Shown piece by piece: positions 1 through 6,651 of a stretch of 10,459 nucleotides of DNA (positions are counted from its first letter, which is position 1; the number at the start of each line of letters is the position of its first letter). Made by a program: the position numbers and the translations under genes. Below the pieces are notes generated by a model, which searched no databases, was not told where the DNA came from, and saw nothing but the letters and a program-made list of their open reading frames with translations. This DNA comes from an uncultured Bacteroidales bacterium (GTDB lineage Bacteria; Bacteroidota; Bacteroidia; Bacteroidales; Bacteroidaceae). The stretch spans positions 1 to 10,459 of the forward strand of contig CAMBWV010000013.1 in assembly GCA_945871755.1 (NCBI GenBank), written 5' to 3'.

Positions 1-82
1 GGCGCGGGTCGCGTGACCTGCGGGCGCGGGTCGCGTGACCTGCGGGCGCGGGTCGCGCGACCTGCGGGCGCGGGTCGCTGAC
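1..82. repeat. 22-bp GC-rich tandem array, about 3.7 copies
   Basis: Three full units lie at 1-22, 23-44 and 45-66, and a partial fourth at 67-82. The core GGTCGCGTGACC has GGTC/GACC arms. In the third unit it is GGTCGCGCGACC, a perfect palindrome. The fourth copy lacks one G before TGAC. The period is not a multiple of three, and TGA stops occur within the units, so the array is not coherently coding over a long stretch. The array runs off the left edge, so its true copy number is unknown. Function is not evident. Confidence 0.9.
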
Positions 83-276
83 TATATGCCGAAGAGAAAC
101 GGAAACAACGGACCTCGGAACGAAAACAACGGACTTTGGAACGGCTGAAAGCCCCAGCCGTTTTGCTGGCACTTTCGGTACTGCTGTTAGGATTATTCCT
201 GGAAGTGTGGGCGGGAAGTACTTTTAATCTTATTTGCCGTTTGATTTTTTGGGGAAGCGGAATCCATCTTCTTTAG
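82..276 (+). pseudogene. 3' fragment of a membrane-protein gene without a visible start
   Basis: An open frame runs from just after a TGA at 79-81 to TAG at 274-276, about 64 codons. It reads as a strongly basic, charged segment (about codons 4-23) followed by a hydrophobic stretch beginning AVLLALSVLLLGLFLEVW, then a second apolar tail. No ATG or GTG lies in the frame; the only likely alternative start is TTG at 136. Two tandem 7-codon units, RKQRTSE and RKQRTLE (100-120 and 121-141), differ at three bases. Two of these are silent third-position changes, which supports real translation in this frame now or in the past. The family is not recognised. The GC-rich array just upstream may have replaced or disrupted the 5' part. 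It could instead be a short TTG-started membrane peptide, or chance. Confidence 0.4.
100..141 (+). repeat. 21-bp direct duplication in the gene fragment
   Basis: Units 100-120 and 121-141 are 21 bp each and match at 18 positions. The differences are at the third base of codons 1 and 5 (silent) and the second base of codon 6 (Ser to Leu). The unit keeps the reading frame that ends at 276. Confidence 0.75.
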
Positions 277-280
277 AATA

Positions 281-319
281 GGGAAACCGAATCTGGCAGC
301 CATTTTTTTACCGTTTCCC
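281..319 (+). terminator. Weak inverted repeat after the gene fragment
   Basis: GGGAAAC at 281-287 can pair with GTTTCCC at 313-319 around a 25-nt loop that itself contains a run of seven T. It begins 5 nt after the stop codon of the fragment. The loop is long and no T-run follows the stem, so a terminator role is only possible. Confidence 0.2.
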
Positions 320-415
320 CTTCTATTTATGTTGCCATCCGTGGTTGTTTCTGATTATTAGCGGAGTTGTCTGTGATTTCTTGAGCCTTCGGATGTGTCA
401 GGTAAGGAAAAACCG

Positions 416-423
416 TACCTTTG
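416..423 (+). promoter_or_regulatory. Bacteroidota -7 promoter element for the export operon
   Basis: TACCTTTG matches the Bacteroidota -7 consensus TAnnTTTG exactly. No good -33 TTTG is seen at the usual 19-21-nt spacing. The expected transcript start is about 5-7 nt further on, leaving a very short leader before ATG 438. This placement argues against a translation start at the upstream in-frame TTG at 345. Confidence 0.6.
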
Positions 424-437
424 TATTTGAAAAACCA

Positions 438-1718
438 ATGACTATGCCCATTCACAAAATCCATTGCACTATGTTGGGAATCTTGCTCGGATTCCTGTTT
501 GCCCACACAGCCCTCGCCCAGCCCCTCACCCTCGAGCGGTGCAAGCAGATGGCCCGCGACAATTATCCCGCGGTTCGGCAGTACGACCTCATCGGGCAGA
601 GCGCCCGTCTGACCTTGGAAAACGCCACAAAGGCCTGGCTGCCCGATGTTTCGGTGTCGGGGATAGGCGTGGGGATGACGGATGTGCTGAAGGCTTCGCC
701 CCTTGGCGAAATGAAAAATGGGGTATATGGAGCCTCGGTGTCGGTCCGACAGACGGTGTATGACGGCGGACAGATTGGTGCACAACGACAGTTGGCGCAG
801 GCGCAAGCCGATGTAGATCGACGGACCCTGGACGTGCAGATGGACGAAGTCGACGAGCGGGTCGAACAACTCTTCTTTGGCGTTCTGCTACTGGATGAGC
901 AGCGGGCCGAGGTGCAGTTGTTGCAGGAGCAGTTGGCCCTTTCGGAGCAATCTGTGCGCAGTTGGGTGCAGCACGGGCTGGCCAGCGAGAGCGATCTGGA
1001 CCTTGTGGCCGTTCAACAACTGGAGGCGGAGCAACAACTCCTGCGCATCGCAGCCCTGCGCAGGACCTATGCCGATATGTTGGGCTATTTCATCGGTCGG
1101 TCGCCCTTGACCGTCTCCGAGGGCGAGGACCTGCAACTCCAACGCCCCACGGCCGAGGCTGAAAGCCGTTTTGCGCCACGACTGGCTGAGACGAGTTCCA
1201 CGCTGTCCTTGTTTTCGGCGCAGGAATCCTTGTTGGACGTGCAGCGCAAGTCGCTCAACAGCCGCCTGCGCCCCACGGTAGGACTTTTCCTCACGGGAGC
1301 CTACCACAATCGCCTGATGCCCATCGTCCGCCAGAGCAATCTGATGGCCGGAGTGTCGGTGAGTTGGAAGTTTGGTGCGCTCTACACACGCAAGAACGAC
1401 CTCGCCCTCCTGGCGCATCGGCGCGAGCAAATCGGCTGGCAGCGCGAGGCATTTCTCTTCAACAATGGCCTGCAACAGCGCGAGGCTTATGGCGAAATCG
1501 CTAACCTGCGCCAGCAGATGCGGCTCGACGACCAACGGGTGGCGCTGCAGGAGAATATCCTCGAAAAGACGCGACTGAAGGTGGAGAAGGGCACCGAAAC
1601 GGTCAACGAACTCCTGCGCCAAACCTTGTCGGTCAGCAAGGCGCGCCAGCAACGGTCCGCCCATACTATGCTTCTCCTTCAGGCTACTTGTCGCCTACAC
1701 TTGATTCAAGAAAAATAA
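438..1718 (+). CDS. TolC family outer membrane efflux protein
   Basis: This is the outer-membrane channel component of the export system encoded by the next four genes; it would trimerise and span outer membrane and periplasm. The 426-residue product starts with a signal peptide (hydrophobic LGILLGFLFAHTALA, cleavage likely before QPLT at about residue 28). TolC-like repeats follow: an LTLERCKQMARDNYPAVRQ helix near residues 30-48, a predicted outer-membrane strand region near 95-110 (VSVRQTVYDGGQIG), a long Gln/Leu-rich coiled-coil helix, and the same pattern in the second half. The length fits the family. ATG 438 was chosen because it follows the -7 element and gives a normal signal peptide; ATG 444 is nearly equivalent, while ATG 471 would remove the positive N-region. 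The adaptor gene follows after 9 nt. Specific substrate is unknown. Confidence 0.9.
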   Translation: MTMPIHKIHCTMLGILLGFLFAHTALAQPLTLERCKQMARDNYPAVRQYDLIGQSARLTLENATKAWLPDVSVSGIGVGMTDVLKASPLGEMKNGVYGASVSVRQTVYDGGQIGAQRQLAQAQADVDRRTLDVQMDEVDERVEQLFFGVLLLDEQRAEVQLLQEQLALSEQSVRSWVQHGLASESDLDLVAVQQLEAEQQLLRIAALRRTYADMLGYFIGRSPLTVSEGEDLQLQRPTAEAESRFAPRLAETSSTLSLFSAQESLLDVQRKSLNSRLRPTVGLFLTGAYHNRLMPIVRQSNLMAGVSVSWKFGALYTRKNDLALLAHRREQIGWQREAFLFNNGLQQREAYGEIANLRQQMRLDDQRVALQENILEKTRLKVEKGTETVNELLRQTLSVSKARQQRSAHTMLLLQATCRLHLIQEK

Positions 1719-1727
1719 ATCCATAAG

Positions 1728-2639
1728 ATGATGAGACTGATTCGCAACATTTTCCTTCCCCTCGTTCTCCTTTCCTGTCTGTGGCAACTGCTCGCCTGCG
1801 GTGCTGCGGAAGCCGAATATGACGCCACGGGCATCTTTGAGGCCACGGAGGTGGTCGTCGCGGCCGAACAAACGGGCAAAATTCTTTCGCTCAATGTGGC
1901 GGAGGGCCAAACGGTGACGGCTGGCACTGAGGTGGGTGTCATCGACACCGTTCAACTCGCCCTGAAAGCCCGCCAACTGGGCGTAAGCAAGCAAGTGCTG
2001 ACGGCCCAACTGCCCGATGTGCAGCGACAACTCGGCACCCTGCGCCAACAACTTCAGACAGCGCGCGAAGAGGAAGCCCGCTTTGCCGCCTTGGTCAAGG
2101 AGGGCGCGGCCAACAGCAAGGTGCTGGACGATGCCCGTAGCCAGGTGGCCCTCCTGCAGAAGCAGATTGACGCCCTCGCCTCTACGCTTGAAAACTCCAC
2201 CAACTCGCTCCGCGCCCAGGAGAGCGTGACCGATGTGCAGCAGTTGCAGATTATCGACCAACTCCACAAGTGCCACATCGTCGTACCCGCCACAGGCACG
2301 GTGCTGGAGAAGTATGCCGAGTGTGGCGAACTGGCTTCGGTGGGTCTGCCCCTGTTCAAGGTGGCCAATCTCGACGAGGTCTTTCTGCGCGCCTATGTCA
2401 CGGGCGAGCAACTGACGGGCATTCGGCTCGGCCAGCGGGTGCGCGTCTTTGCCGACCGAGGCAAGGCGGACCGCAAGGAGTACGCAGGCGTGGTCTCGTG
2501 GATTTCGCCGCGCGCAGAGTTCACGCCCAAGACCATCCAGACCCGCGACGAGCGCGCTAACCTTGTCTATGCGCTCAAGATTCGCGTCAAGAATGACGGC
2601 GACATCAAACTGGGAATGTACGGCGAAGTGCGCTTCTGA
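1728..2639 (+). CDS. HlyD family periplasmic adaptor lipoprotein (YbhG-like)
   Basis: This is the membrane-fusion subunit joining the inner-membrane ABC pump to the TolC channel. The first 24 residues form a lipoprotein signal with lipobox LLAC and acylated Cys24. A biotinyl-lipoyl half-domain follows at about 33-77 (EQTGKILSLNVAEGQTVTAG), then an alpha-helical hairpin at about 78-180 rich in Gln, Leu and Ala. The second lipoyl half is at about 181-215 (VVPATGTVLEKYAECGE), with a beta-barrel after it. Near 263-287 is FTPKTIQTRDERANLVYALK, a stretch typical of YbhG-like adaptors. The 303-residue length is normal. ATG at 1731 is a possible alternative start. The gene lies 9 nt after the TolC gene and is almost certainly cotranscribed with it. 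Confidence 0.9.
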   Translation: MMRLIRNIFLPLVLLSCLWQLLACGAAEAEYDATGIFEATEVVVAAEQTGKILSLNVAEGQTVTAGTEVGVIDTVQLALKARQLGVSKQVLTAQLPDVQRQLGTLRQQLQTAREEEARFAALVKEGAANSKVLDDARSQVALLQKQIDALASTLENSTNSLRAQESVTDVQQLQIIDQLHKCHIVVPATGTVLEKYAECGELASVGLPLFKVANLDEVFLRAYVTGEQLTGIRLGQRVRVFADRGKADRKEYAGVVSWISPRAEFTPKTIQTRDERANLVYALKIRVKNDGDIKLGMYGEVRF

Positions 2640-2669
2640 CGCTCCCCCGCCGAGCGCGCCATCCTTTTT
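2640..2669 (+). terminator. Possible weak hairpin and T-run after the adaptor gene
   Basis: CGCTC at 2640-2644 can pair with GAGCG at 2652-2656 over a 7-nt loop. A run of five T (2665-2669) follows 8 nt later. The stem is only 5 bp and the T-run is displaced, so partial attenuation between adaptor and ATPase is possible but weakly supported. Confidence 0.2.
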
Positions 2670-2673
2670 CCTA

Positions 2674-2681
2674 TACCTTTA
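2674..2681 (+). promoter_or_regulatory. Near-match to the Bacteroidota -7 element before the ATPase gene
   Basis: TACCTTTA differs from the TAnnTTTG consensus only at the last base. It lies directly before the 21-bp array and 128 nt before ATG 2809. No -33 partner is apparent. It could give the ATPase-permease genes their own promoter. Confidence 0.25.
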
Positions 2682-2785
2682 TATATAATATGGAGTGCTA
2701 TATATATAATAAGGAGTAATTTCTATATAATAAGGAGTAATTTCTATATAATAAGGAGTGCCGACTATATAATAAGGAGTGCCGA
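2677..2785. repeat. AT-rich 21-bp tandem array upstream of the ATPase gene
   Basis: There are five head-to-tail units: 2677-2697 (divergent), 2698-2722 (25 bp, with extra TA), 2723-2743, 2744-2764 and 2765-2785. The shared core is CTATATAATAAGGAGT. Units two and three end in AATTT, and units four and five end in GCCGA. Each unit carries a TATAAT-like and an AAGGAG-like word. The last AAGGAG ends 29 nt before ATG 2809, too far to act as a ribosome-binding site. The array is much more AT-rich than the flanking genes. It interrupts the five-gene operon and could affect transcription or mRNA stability. Confidence 0.9.
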
Positions 2786-2808
2786 CTCCATCCATCCCTC
2801 TTCCACGC

Positions 2809-4257
2809 ATGATTCAGATAAGCCATCTTCGCAAGACCTACAACAAGGGCCGCACCGTTGCGCTCGAGGACGTCACGCTGCACATTCCCGCGGGCGAGAT
2901 ATTCGGTCTGATTGGTCCCGATGGTGCAGGCAAGACCACACTCTTTCGCCTGCTGGCCACCCTGCTTCTGCCCGATAGCGGCAAGGCGCAGGTGAATGGG
3001 CTGGATGTCGTTCGCGACTACCGCCAAATCCGCCGCTGCATCGGCTATATGCCTGGCCGCTTCTCGTTGTATCAGGACCTGACGGTGGAGGAAAACCTGC
3101 AATTCTTTGCCTCCGTCTTTGGCACGACGCTGGCGGAAAACTATCACCTCATCGCCGATGTCTATCGGATGCTGGAGCCCTTCAAACATCGTCTGGCAGG
3201 CAAGCTCTCGGGCGGCATGAAGCAAAAGTTGGCCCTCAGTTGCGCCCTGATTCACGCGCCCAAGGTCCTGTTTCTCGATGAGCCCACCACGGGCGTGGAC
3301 CCCGTATCGCGCAAGGAACTGTGGGAACTCCTGCATCACCTCAACCGTACCTACGGCATCACGATGGTTGTCTCCACGCCCTATCGCGACGAGGTGTTGC
3401 AGTGCCATCGCATTGCCTTGATGGAGGCGGGCCGCATTGTGGCCGTGGGCCCTGCAGCCGACGTGCTGCCCGAAGAGGAGCGCGTGCAGCGAACCGTTCC
3501 CTTTGTGCCACCTGGCGAAGAAGTGGAAGGGGCCATTGTGGCCGAGGGACTGACCAAGCAGTTTGGCACCTTCGTGGCCTGCGACCATATCACCTTCCGC
3601 GTTCACCGAGGCGAAATCTTCGGATTCCTGGGTGCCAACGGCGCAGGCAAGACCACCGCCATGAAGATGCTGTGCGGCCTGTCGCAACCCAGCAATGGCT
3701 GGGCACGGGTGGCGGGCTACGATGTGGCGAAGGAGTACGAGCAGGTCAAGCAGCACATCGGCTACATGAGCCAGCAGTTTGCCCTCTACGACGACCTGAC
3801 CGTTGCCGAAAACTTCCGCCTCTTCGGAGGTATCTATGGGATGAACCGCCGCCAAATCAAGGAGCAGTTCCAACGCTGGATGCAGCGCCTAGGTATGGAG
3901 CACGAAGCCCACAAACAGGTCGGCGCACTGCCGCTCGGCTGGAAGCAGAAACTGGCCTTTGCCGTGAGCATCTTTCATCGCCCCAGCATTGTCTTCCTCG
4001 ACGAACCTACGGGCGGTGTTGACGCCCAGACGCGCCGCCAATTCTGGCAACTCATCTACGAAGCCGCCGAGGAGGGCATCACCATCTTCGTCACCACGCA
4101 CTACATGGACGAGGCGGCCTACTGCGACCGCGTCTCCATCATGGTGGATGGCCAGATACGCGCCCTCGATACGCCCCCGCGACTGATGGAGCAGTTTGGC
4201 GCAGCGGATATGTACGGCGTATTCTTCGCCCTGGCTCGCACGGCACAACGTAGTTAA
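2809..4257 (+). CDS. ABC transporter ATPase with two fused nucleotide-binding domains (YbhF-like)
   Basis: This is the cytoplasmic motor of the exporter. Domain 1 (about 1-235) has Walker A GPDGAGKTT (36-44), signature LSGGMKQ (133-139) and Walker B VLFLDEP (153-159). Its H-loop position reads STPYRDE (Pro191 instead of His), and its Q-loop region reads MPGRF. Domain 2 (about 241-482) has Walker A GANGAGKTT (275-283), Q-loop MSQQF, Walker B IVFLDEP and an intact H-loop TTHYMDEA (His431). Its signature is degenerate: LPLGWKQ (374-380). The paired domains would therefore make one complete and one degenerate ATP site. At 482 residues it is shorter than E. coli YbhF, which from memory is near 578. 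ATG 2809 was chosen because the ATP-binding domain begins right there; an in-frame GTG at 2779 lies inside the repeat array. Confidence 0.92.
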   Translation: MIQISHLRKTYNKGRTVALEDVTLHIPAGEIFGLIGPDGAGKTTLFRLLATLLLPDSGKAQVNGLDVVRDYRQIRRCIGYMPGRFSLYQDLTVEENLQFFASVFGTTLAENYHLIADVYRMLEPFKHRLAGKLSGGMKQKLALSCALIHAPKVLFLDEPTTGVDPVSRKELWELLHHLNRTYGITMVVSTPYRDEVLQCHRIALMEAGRIVAVGPAADVLPEEERVQRTVPFVPPGEEVEGAIVAEGLTKQFGTFVACDHITFRVHRGEIFGFLGANGAGKTTAMKMLCGLSQPSNGWARVAGYDVAKEYEQVKQHIGYMSQQFALYDDLTVAENFRLFGGIYGMNRRQIKEQFQRWMQRLGMEHEAHKQVGALPLGWKQKLAFAVSIFHRPSIVFLDEPTGGVDAQTRRQFWQLIYEAAEEGITIFVTTHYMDEAAYCDRVSIMVDGQIRALDTPPRLMEQFGAADMYGVFFALARTAQRS

Positions 4258-4268
4258 GGAATCAACCC

Positions 4269-5345
4269 ATGAAACAGTTCTATTCGTTCGTCCGCAAGGA
4301 GTTCAAACACATCTTTCGCGACAAGCAGACGATGCTCATCCTGCTTGTCATGCCGCTGGTGCTCATTGGACTCTTCGGCTATGCCCTGTCGATGGAGGTG
4401 AGGAGCACGCGCGTGGCCGTGGTTGATATGCAGCAGTCGCAGGAGAGCCGCCGCCTCGTTCAGCGTGTGGATGCCAATGCCTACTTCAGCGTGACCGAAT
4501 ATCTGCAAAGCCCAGCGGCCGTTGAATCACTCCTGCGCAAGGGACGCGCAGACTTGGCCCTCGTCATCCGAACCCGCAACGACGTTCGCCAGGGCAAGGC
4601 AGAACTGCAAATCCTGACCGACGGCAGCGAACCCAACTTGGCACAAACGCGCGTGCAGTATCTCCAGCAAATTGTCGGGCTCACCGCTTCTCCCACCGCG
4701 GCCCAGCCAGCCGTCATTGTCAAGATGCTGTTCAATCCTCAGTCGCGATCGGCCTACAACTTCGTGCCTGGTGTCATCGGTTTGATTCTGCTGCTCATCT
4801 GTGCCATGATGACGAGCATTTCTATCGTTCGCGAGAAGGAGCGGGGCACGATGGAGATTCTCCTGGCCTCGCCCCTGCCGCCGCTTTACGTTATCGTGGC
4901 CAAACTATTGCCTTATTTGGTCGTGTCAAGTGTCAATGTGGGCACCATCCTGCTCCTCTCTTACTATGTGCTGGACGTTCCCATCGCTGGAAGTATTTGG
5001 GTATTTTGCGCCCTCACCTTGCTGTATATAATAGTGGCCTTAGCGTTGGGCCTCTTCATCTCCACGGTCGTTCGTTCCCAGTTGGCGGCCATGCTCCTTT
5101 CGCTCTTGATGATTGTGCCCGCCATTTACCTTTCGGGCATGGTGTTTCCGGTAGAGAGTATGCCCGAGGCCGCTGCCCGTGTGTCTTACATCATTCCCAC
5201 ACGCTGGTATATTGACGGTGCGCGCAAGTTGCTCATTCAGGGCGTTGACCCGACCCACCTATCTATCCACTTTCTCGTGCTGGCTGTGGAGGCCGTTGTC
5301 CTCTTGGCCGTTAGTGTCAAACTCTTCAAGACCCGTTTGCAATGA
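4269..5345 (+). CDS. ABC-2 type permease, first subunit (YbhS-like)
   Basis: This is an inner-membrane half of the exporter. The 358-residue product has the ABC-2 layout: an amphipathic N-terminal helix with KEFKHIFRDKQ, TM1 at about 21-41, and a large extracytoplasmic domain (about 45-160). Five further membrane segments lie near 166-186, 207-234, 243-266, 273-293 and 331-352. The coupling segment REKERGTMEILLASP (188-202) after TM2 is a family hallmark, and FPVESMPEAARV-like residues near 293-305 precede the conserved PTRWYIDG. It starts 11 nt after the ATPase stop. Its own TGA overlaps the next gene's ATG, implying translational coupling and about equal amounts of the two permeases. Confidence 0.92.
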   Translation: MKQFYSFVRKEFKHIFRDKQTMLILLVMPLVLIGLFGYALSMEVRSTRVAVVDMQQSQESRRLVQRVDANAYFSVTEYLQSPAAVESLLRKGRADLALVIRTRNDVRQGKAELQILTDGSEPNLAQTRVQYLQQIVGLTASPTAAQPAVIVKMLFNPQSRSAYNFVPGVIGLILLLICAMMTSISIVREKERGTMEILLASPLPPLYVIVAKLLPYLVVSSVNVGTILLLSYYVLDVPIAGSIWVFCALTLLYIIVALALGLFISTVVRSQLAAMLLSLLMIVPAIYLSGMVFPVESMPEAAARVSYIIPTRWYIDGARKLLIQGVDPTHLSIHFLVLAVEAVVLLAVSVKLFKTRLQ

Positions 5346-6445
5346 CCGTTCTCTATCTCATCCAGAAGGAGTTCCTGCAAATAGCGCGCAACCTTCTGCT
5401 GCCCATCGTCTTTGTCGTGCTGCCGCTGGCCGTCATCAATGGTGTGCCGCGCATTGCCACGCAGGAGGTGAAGGGCTTGCGCTTTTGCGTGGTGGACCAC
5501 GACCTCAGCACCACCTCGGCACGGCTCATTCAGCAGATAGATGCCTCGGCTCATCTCTCCCTCTCGGCCGTTTGTCACCACTATGCCGAGGCCATGGAGG
5601 CAGTGGATGCTGGCCAAACGGATGTGGTGGTGGAGATTCCGCCCCATTTTGAGAAGAACCTAAGGGGGAAGGGCGCGCCCAATCTGCTGATTGCGGCCAA
5701 CGCTACCAATGGCACAAAGGCTGGCATGGCCCAAGCCTATCTCCTGCAAATCATTGGCGATGCCCAGCGCGCCCTTGCGCAGGAACGCGGGCAGCAGTCA
5801 GTGGCCGTCAGTCCCATTGCGGTGAACATTTGCTTCAACCCTCAGTTGGACTACAAACTCTACATGGTGCCCGCTCTGCTAGGCCTCTTTCTCATCCTGA
5901 TTGTGGGATTCCTGCCCGCGCTCAATATTGTAGGCGAGAAGGAGAAGGGCACCATCGAACAGATGAACGTCACCCCCATTCGCAAGTGGGAGTTCATCGT
6001 GTCAAAGGTAGTTCCCTATGCCCTGGTGGGCTTGCTTATGATTACCGAGGGCTTGCTCGTGGCGCGCGGCGTCTTTGGCTTTTGGCCAGAGGGCAGTATA
6101 GCCGTGCTGTTCTTATTCGTGCTGGTGTTCTGTATGCTAGTTTCGAGTTTTGGTCTCATCGTGAGCAACTATTGCCAGACGCTTTCGCAGGCCGCCCTCA
6201 CGATGTTCTTCTTCCTAGTTATCTTCCTGCTGATGTCGGGTCTGCTCACGCCCATCAGCAGTATGCCCGAGTGGGCCCAGCGTCTGACCCTCGTCAATCC
6301 CCTCCGCTATTTCGTCGAAGCCATGCGCGCCATTTACATCAAGGGAGCCACCCTCGCCGATGTTGGCAGCCAACTGCTCGCCCTCTCCGTCTATGCCAGC
6401 ATCACGTGGGCTTGGGCCATCGGCAGTTATCGCAAGAATGGGTAG
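5342..6445 (+). CDS. ABC-2 type permease, second subunit (YbhR-like)
   Basis: This is the second inner-membrane half, expected to form a heterodimer with the preceding permease. The 367-residue product has TM1 at about 16-35 and an extracytoplasmic domain at about 40-170. Five more membrane segments lie near 175-195, 220-242, 252-275, 285-305 and 342-362. The coupling motif GEKEKGTIEQMNVTP (198-212) and the LTPISSMPEWAQ and NPLRYFVEAMR stretches are typical of ABC-2 permeases of the YbhS/YbhR type. It shares the 4-nt ATGA overlap (5342-5345) with the upstream permease. It is the last gene of the operon; a strong hairpin begins about 30 nt after its TAG stop. Confidence 0.92.
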   Translation: MTVLYLIQKEFLQIARNLLLPIVFVVLPLAVINGVPRIATQEVKGLRFCVVDHDLSTTSARLIQQIDASAHLSLSAVCHHYAEAMEAVDAGQTDVVVEIPPHFEKNLRGKGAPNLLIAANATNGTKAGMAQAYLLQIIGDAQRALAQERGQQSVAVSPIAVNICFNPQLDYKLYMVPALLGLFLILIVGFLPALNIVGEKEKGTIEQMNVTPIRKWEFIVSKVVPYALVGLLMITEGLLVARGVFGFWPEGSIAVLFLFVLVFCMLVSSFGLIVSNYCQTLSQAALTMFFFLVIFLLMSGLLTPISSMPEWAQRLTLVNPLRYFVEAMRAIYIKGATLADVGSQLLALSVYASITWAWAIGSYRKNG

Positions 6446-6474
6446 GCAGTGTTGGGAATATCGGGATACAACAA

Positions 6475-6516
6475 GCAATGCAGGCTGCGCTGTGTTTTCA
6501 GCGCAGCCTGCATTGT
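6475..6516. terminator. Long perfect hairpin between convergent genes
   Basis: CAATGCAGGCTGCGCTG (6476-6492) pairs perfectly with CAGCGCAGCCTGCATTG (6499-6515) around the loop TGTTTT, with one extra G-U pair outside. That is 17 Watson-Crick pairs. No T-run follows on either strand. Its place between the permease gene and the convergent hydrolase gene suggests a bidirectional transcript end or 3' protection. Confidence 0.7.
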
Positions 6517-6532
6517 ATAGGTATATGAACCA

Positions 6533-6548
6533 GCAGCCGCACGGCTGC
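6533..6548. repeat. Short palindrome GCAGCCGCACGGCTGC
   Basis: A 16-nt inverted repeat gives a 6-7 bp GC-rich stem with a tiny loop. It lies 16 nt after the long hairpin and on the 3' side of both convergent genes. Confidence 0.5.
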
Positions 6549-6651
6549 GTTGAAACTAAAGTCGCGATGATACCGATGCAACCGAGGGCGCGGCCCCCGA
6601 CTGAAACGCAAGAGCGAAGCGACCGTTGAAACGGAGCGAACGCAGCGAGGC
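6549..6651. repeat. Degenerate intergenic repeat with recurring TGAAAC words
   Basis: TGAAAC occurs at 6551-6556, 6602-6607 and 6627-6632, spacings of 51 and 25 nt. The last two are each followed by GAGCGAAGCGAC- or GAGCGAACGCAGCGAG-like text. GGGCGCGGCCC near 6586-6596 is a further small inverted repeat. No gene is convincing here. It may be a decayed repetitive extragenic element. Confidence 0.35.

Noticed and set aside
1..82. 22-bp array as a coding repeat
   Set aside because: The period is not a multiple of three and TGA stops appear in every frame across the array.
345..437. N-terminal extension of the TolC gene from TTG 345
   Set aside because: It would precede the -7 promoter element at 416-423 and put 31 extra residues before a normal signal peptide.
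2774..2781. AAGGAGTG as ribosome-binding site or GTG start for the ATPase
   Set aside because: The AAGGAG word overlaps the GTG itself and ends 29 nt before ATG 2809, and the ATP-binding domain begins exactly at the ATG.
2698..3873. 391-codon minus-strand open frame with a C-terminal SLLY-type peptide repeat
   Set aside because: The repeat is only the 21-bp array read backwards (21 is divisible by three), and the rest is antisense to the well-supported ATPase gene.
6549..6651. Possible CRISPR array, since TGAAAC/GTTTCA words resemble CRISPR repeat ends
   Set aside because: The repeated words are only about 6-8 nt, with no constant repeat of 25 nt or more, no even spacers and no cas genes nearby.
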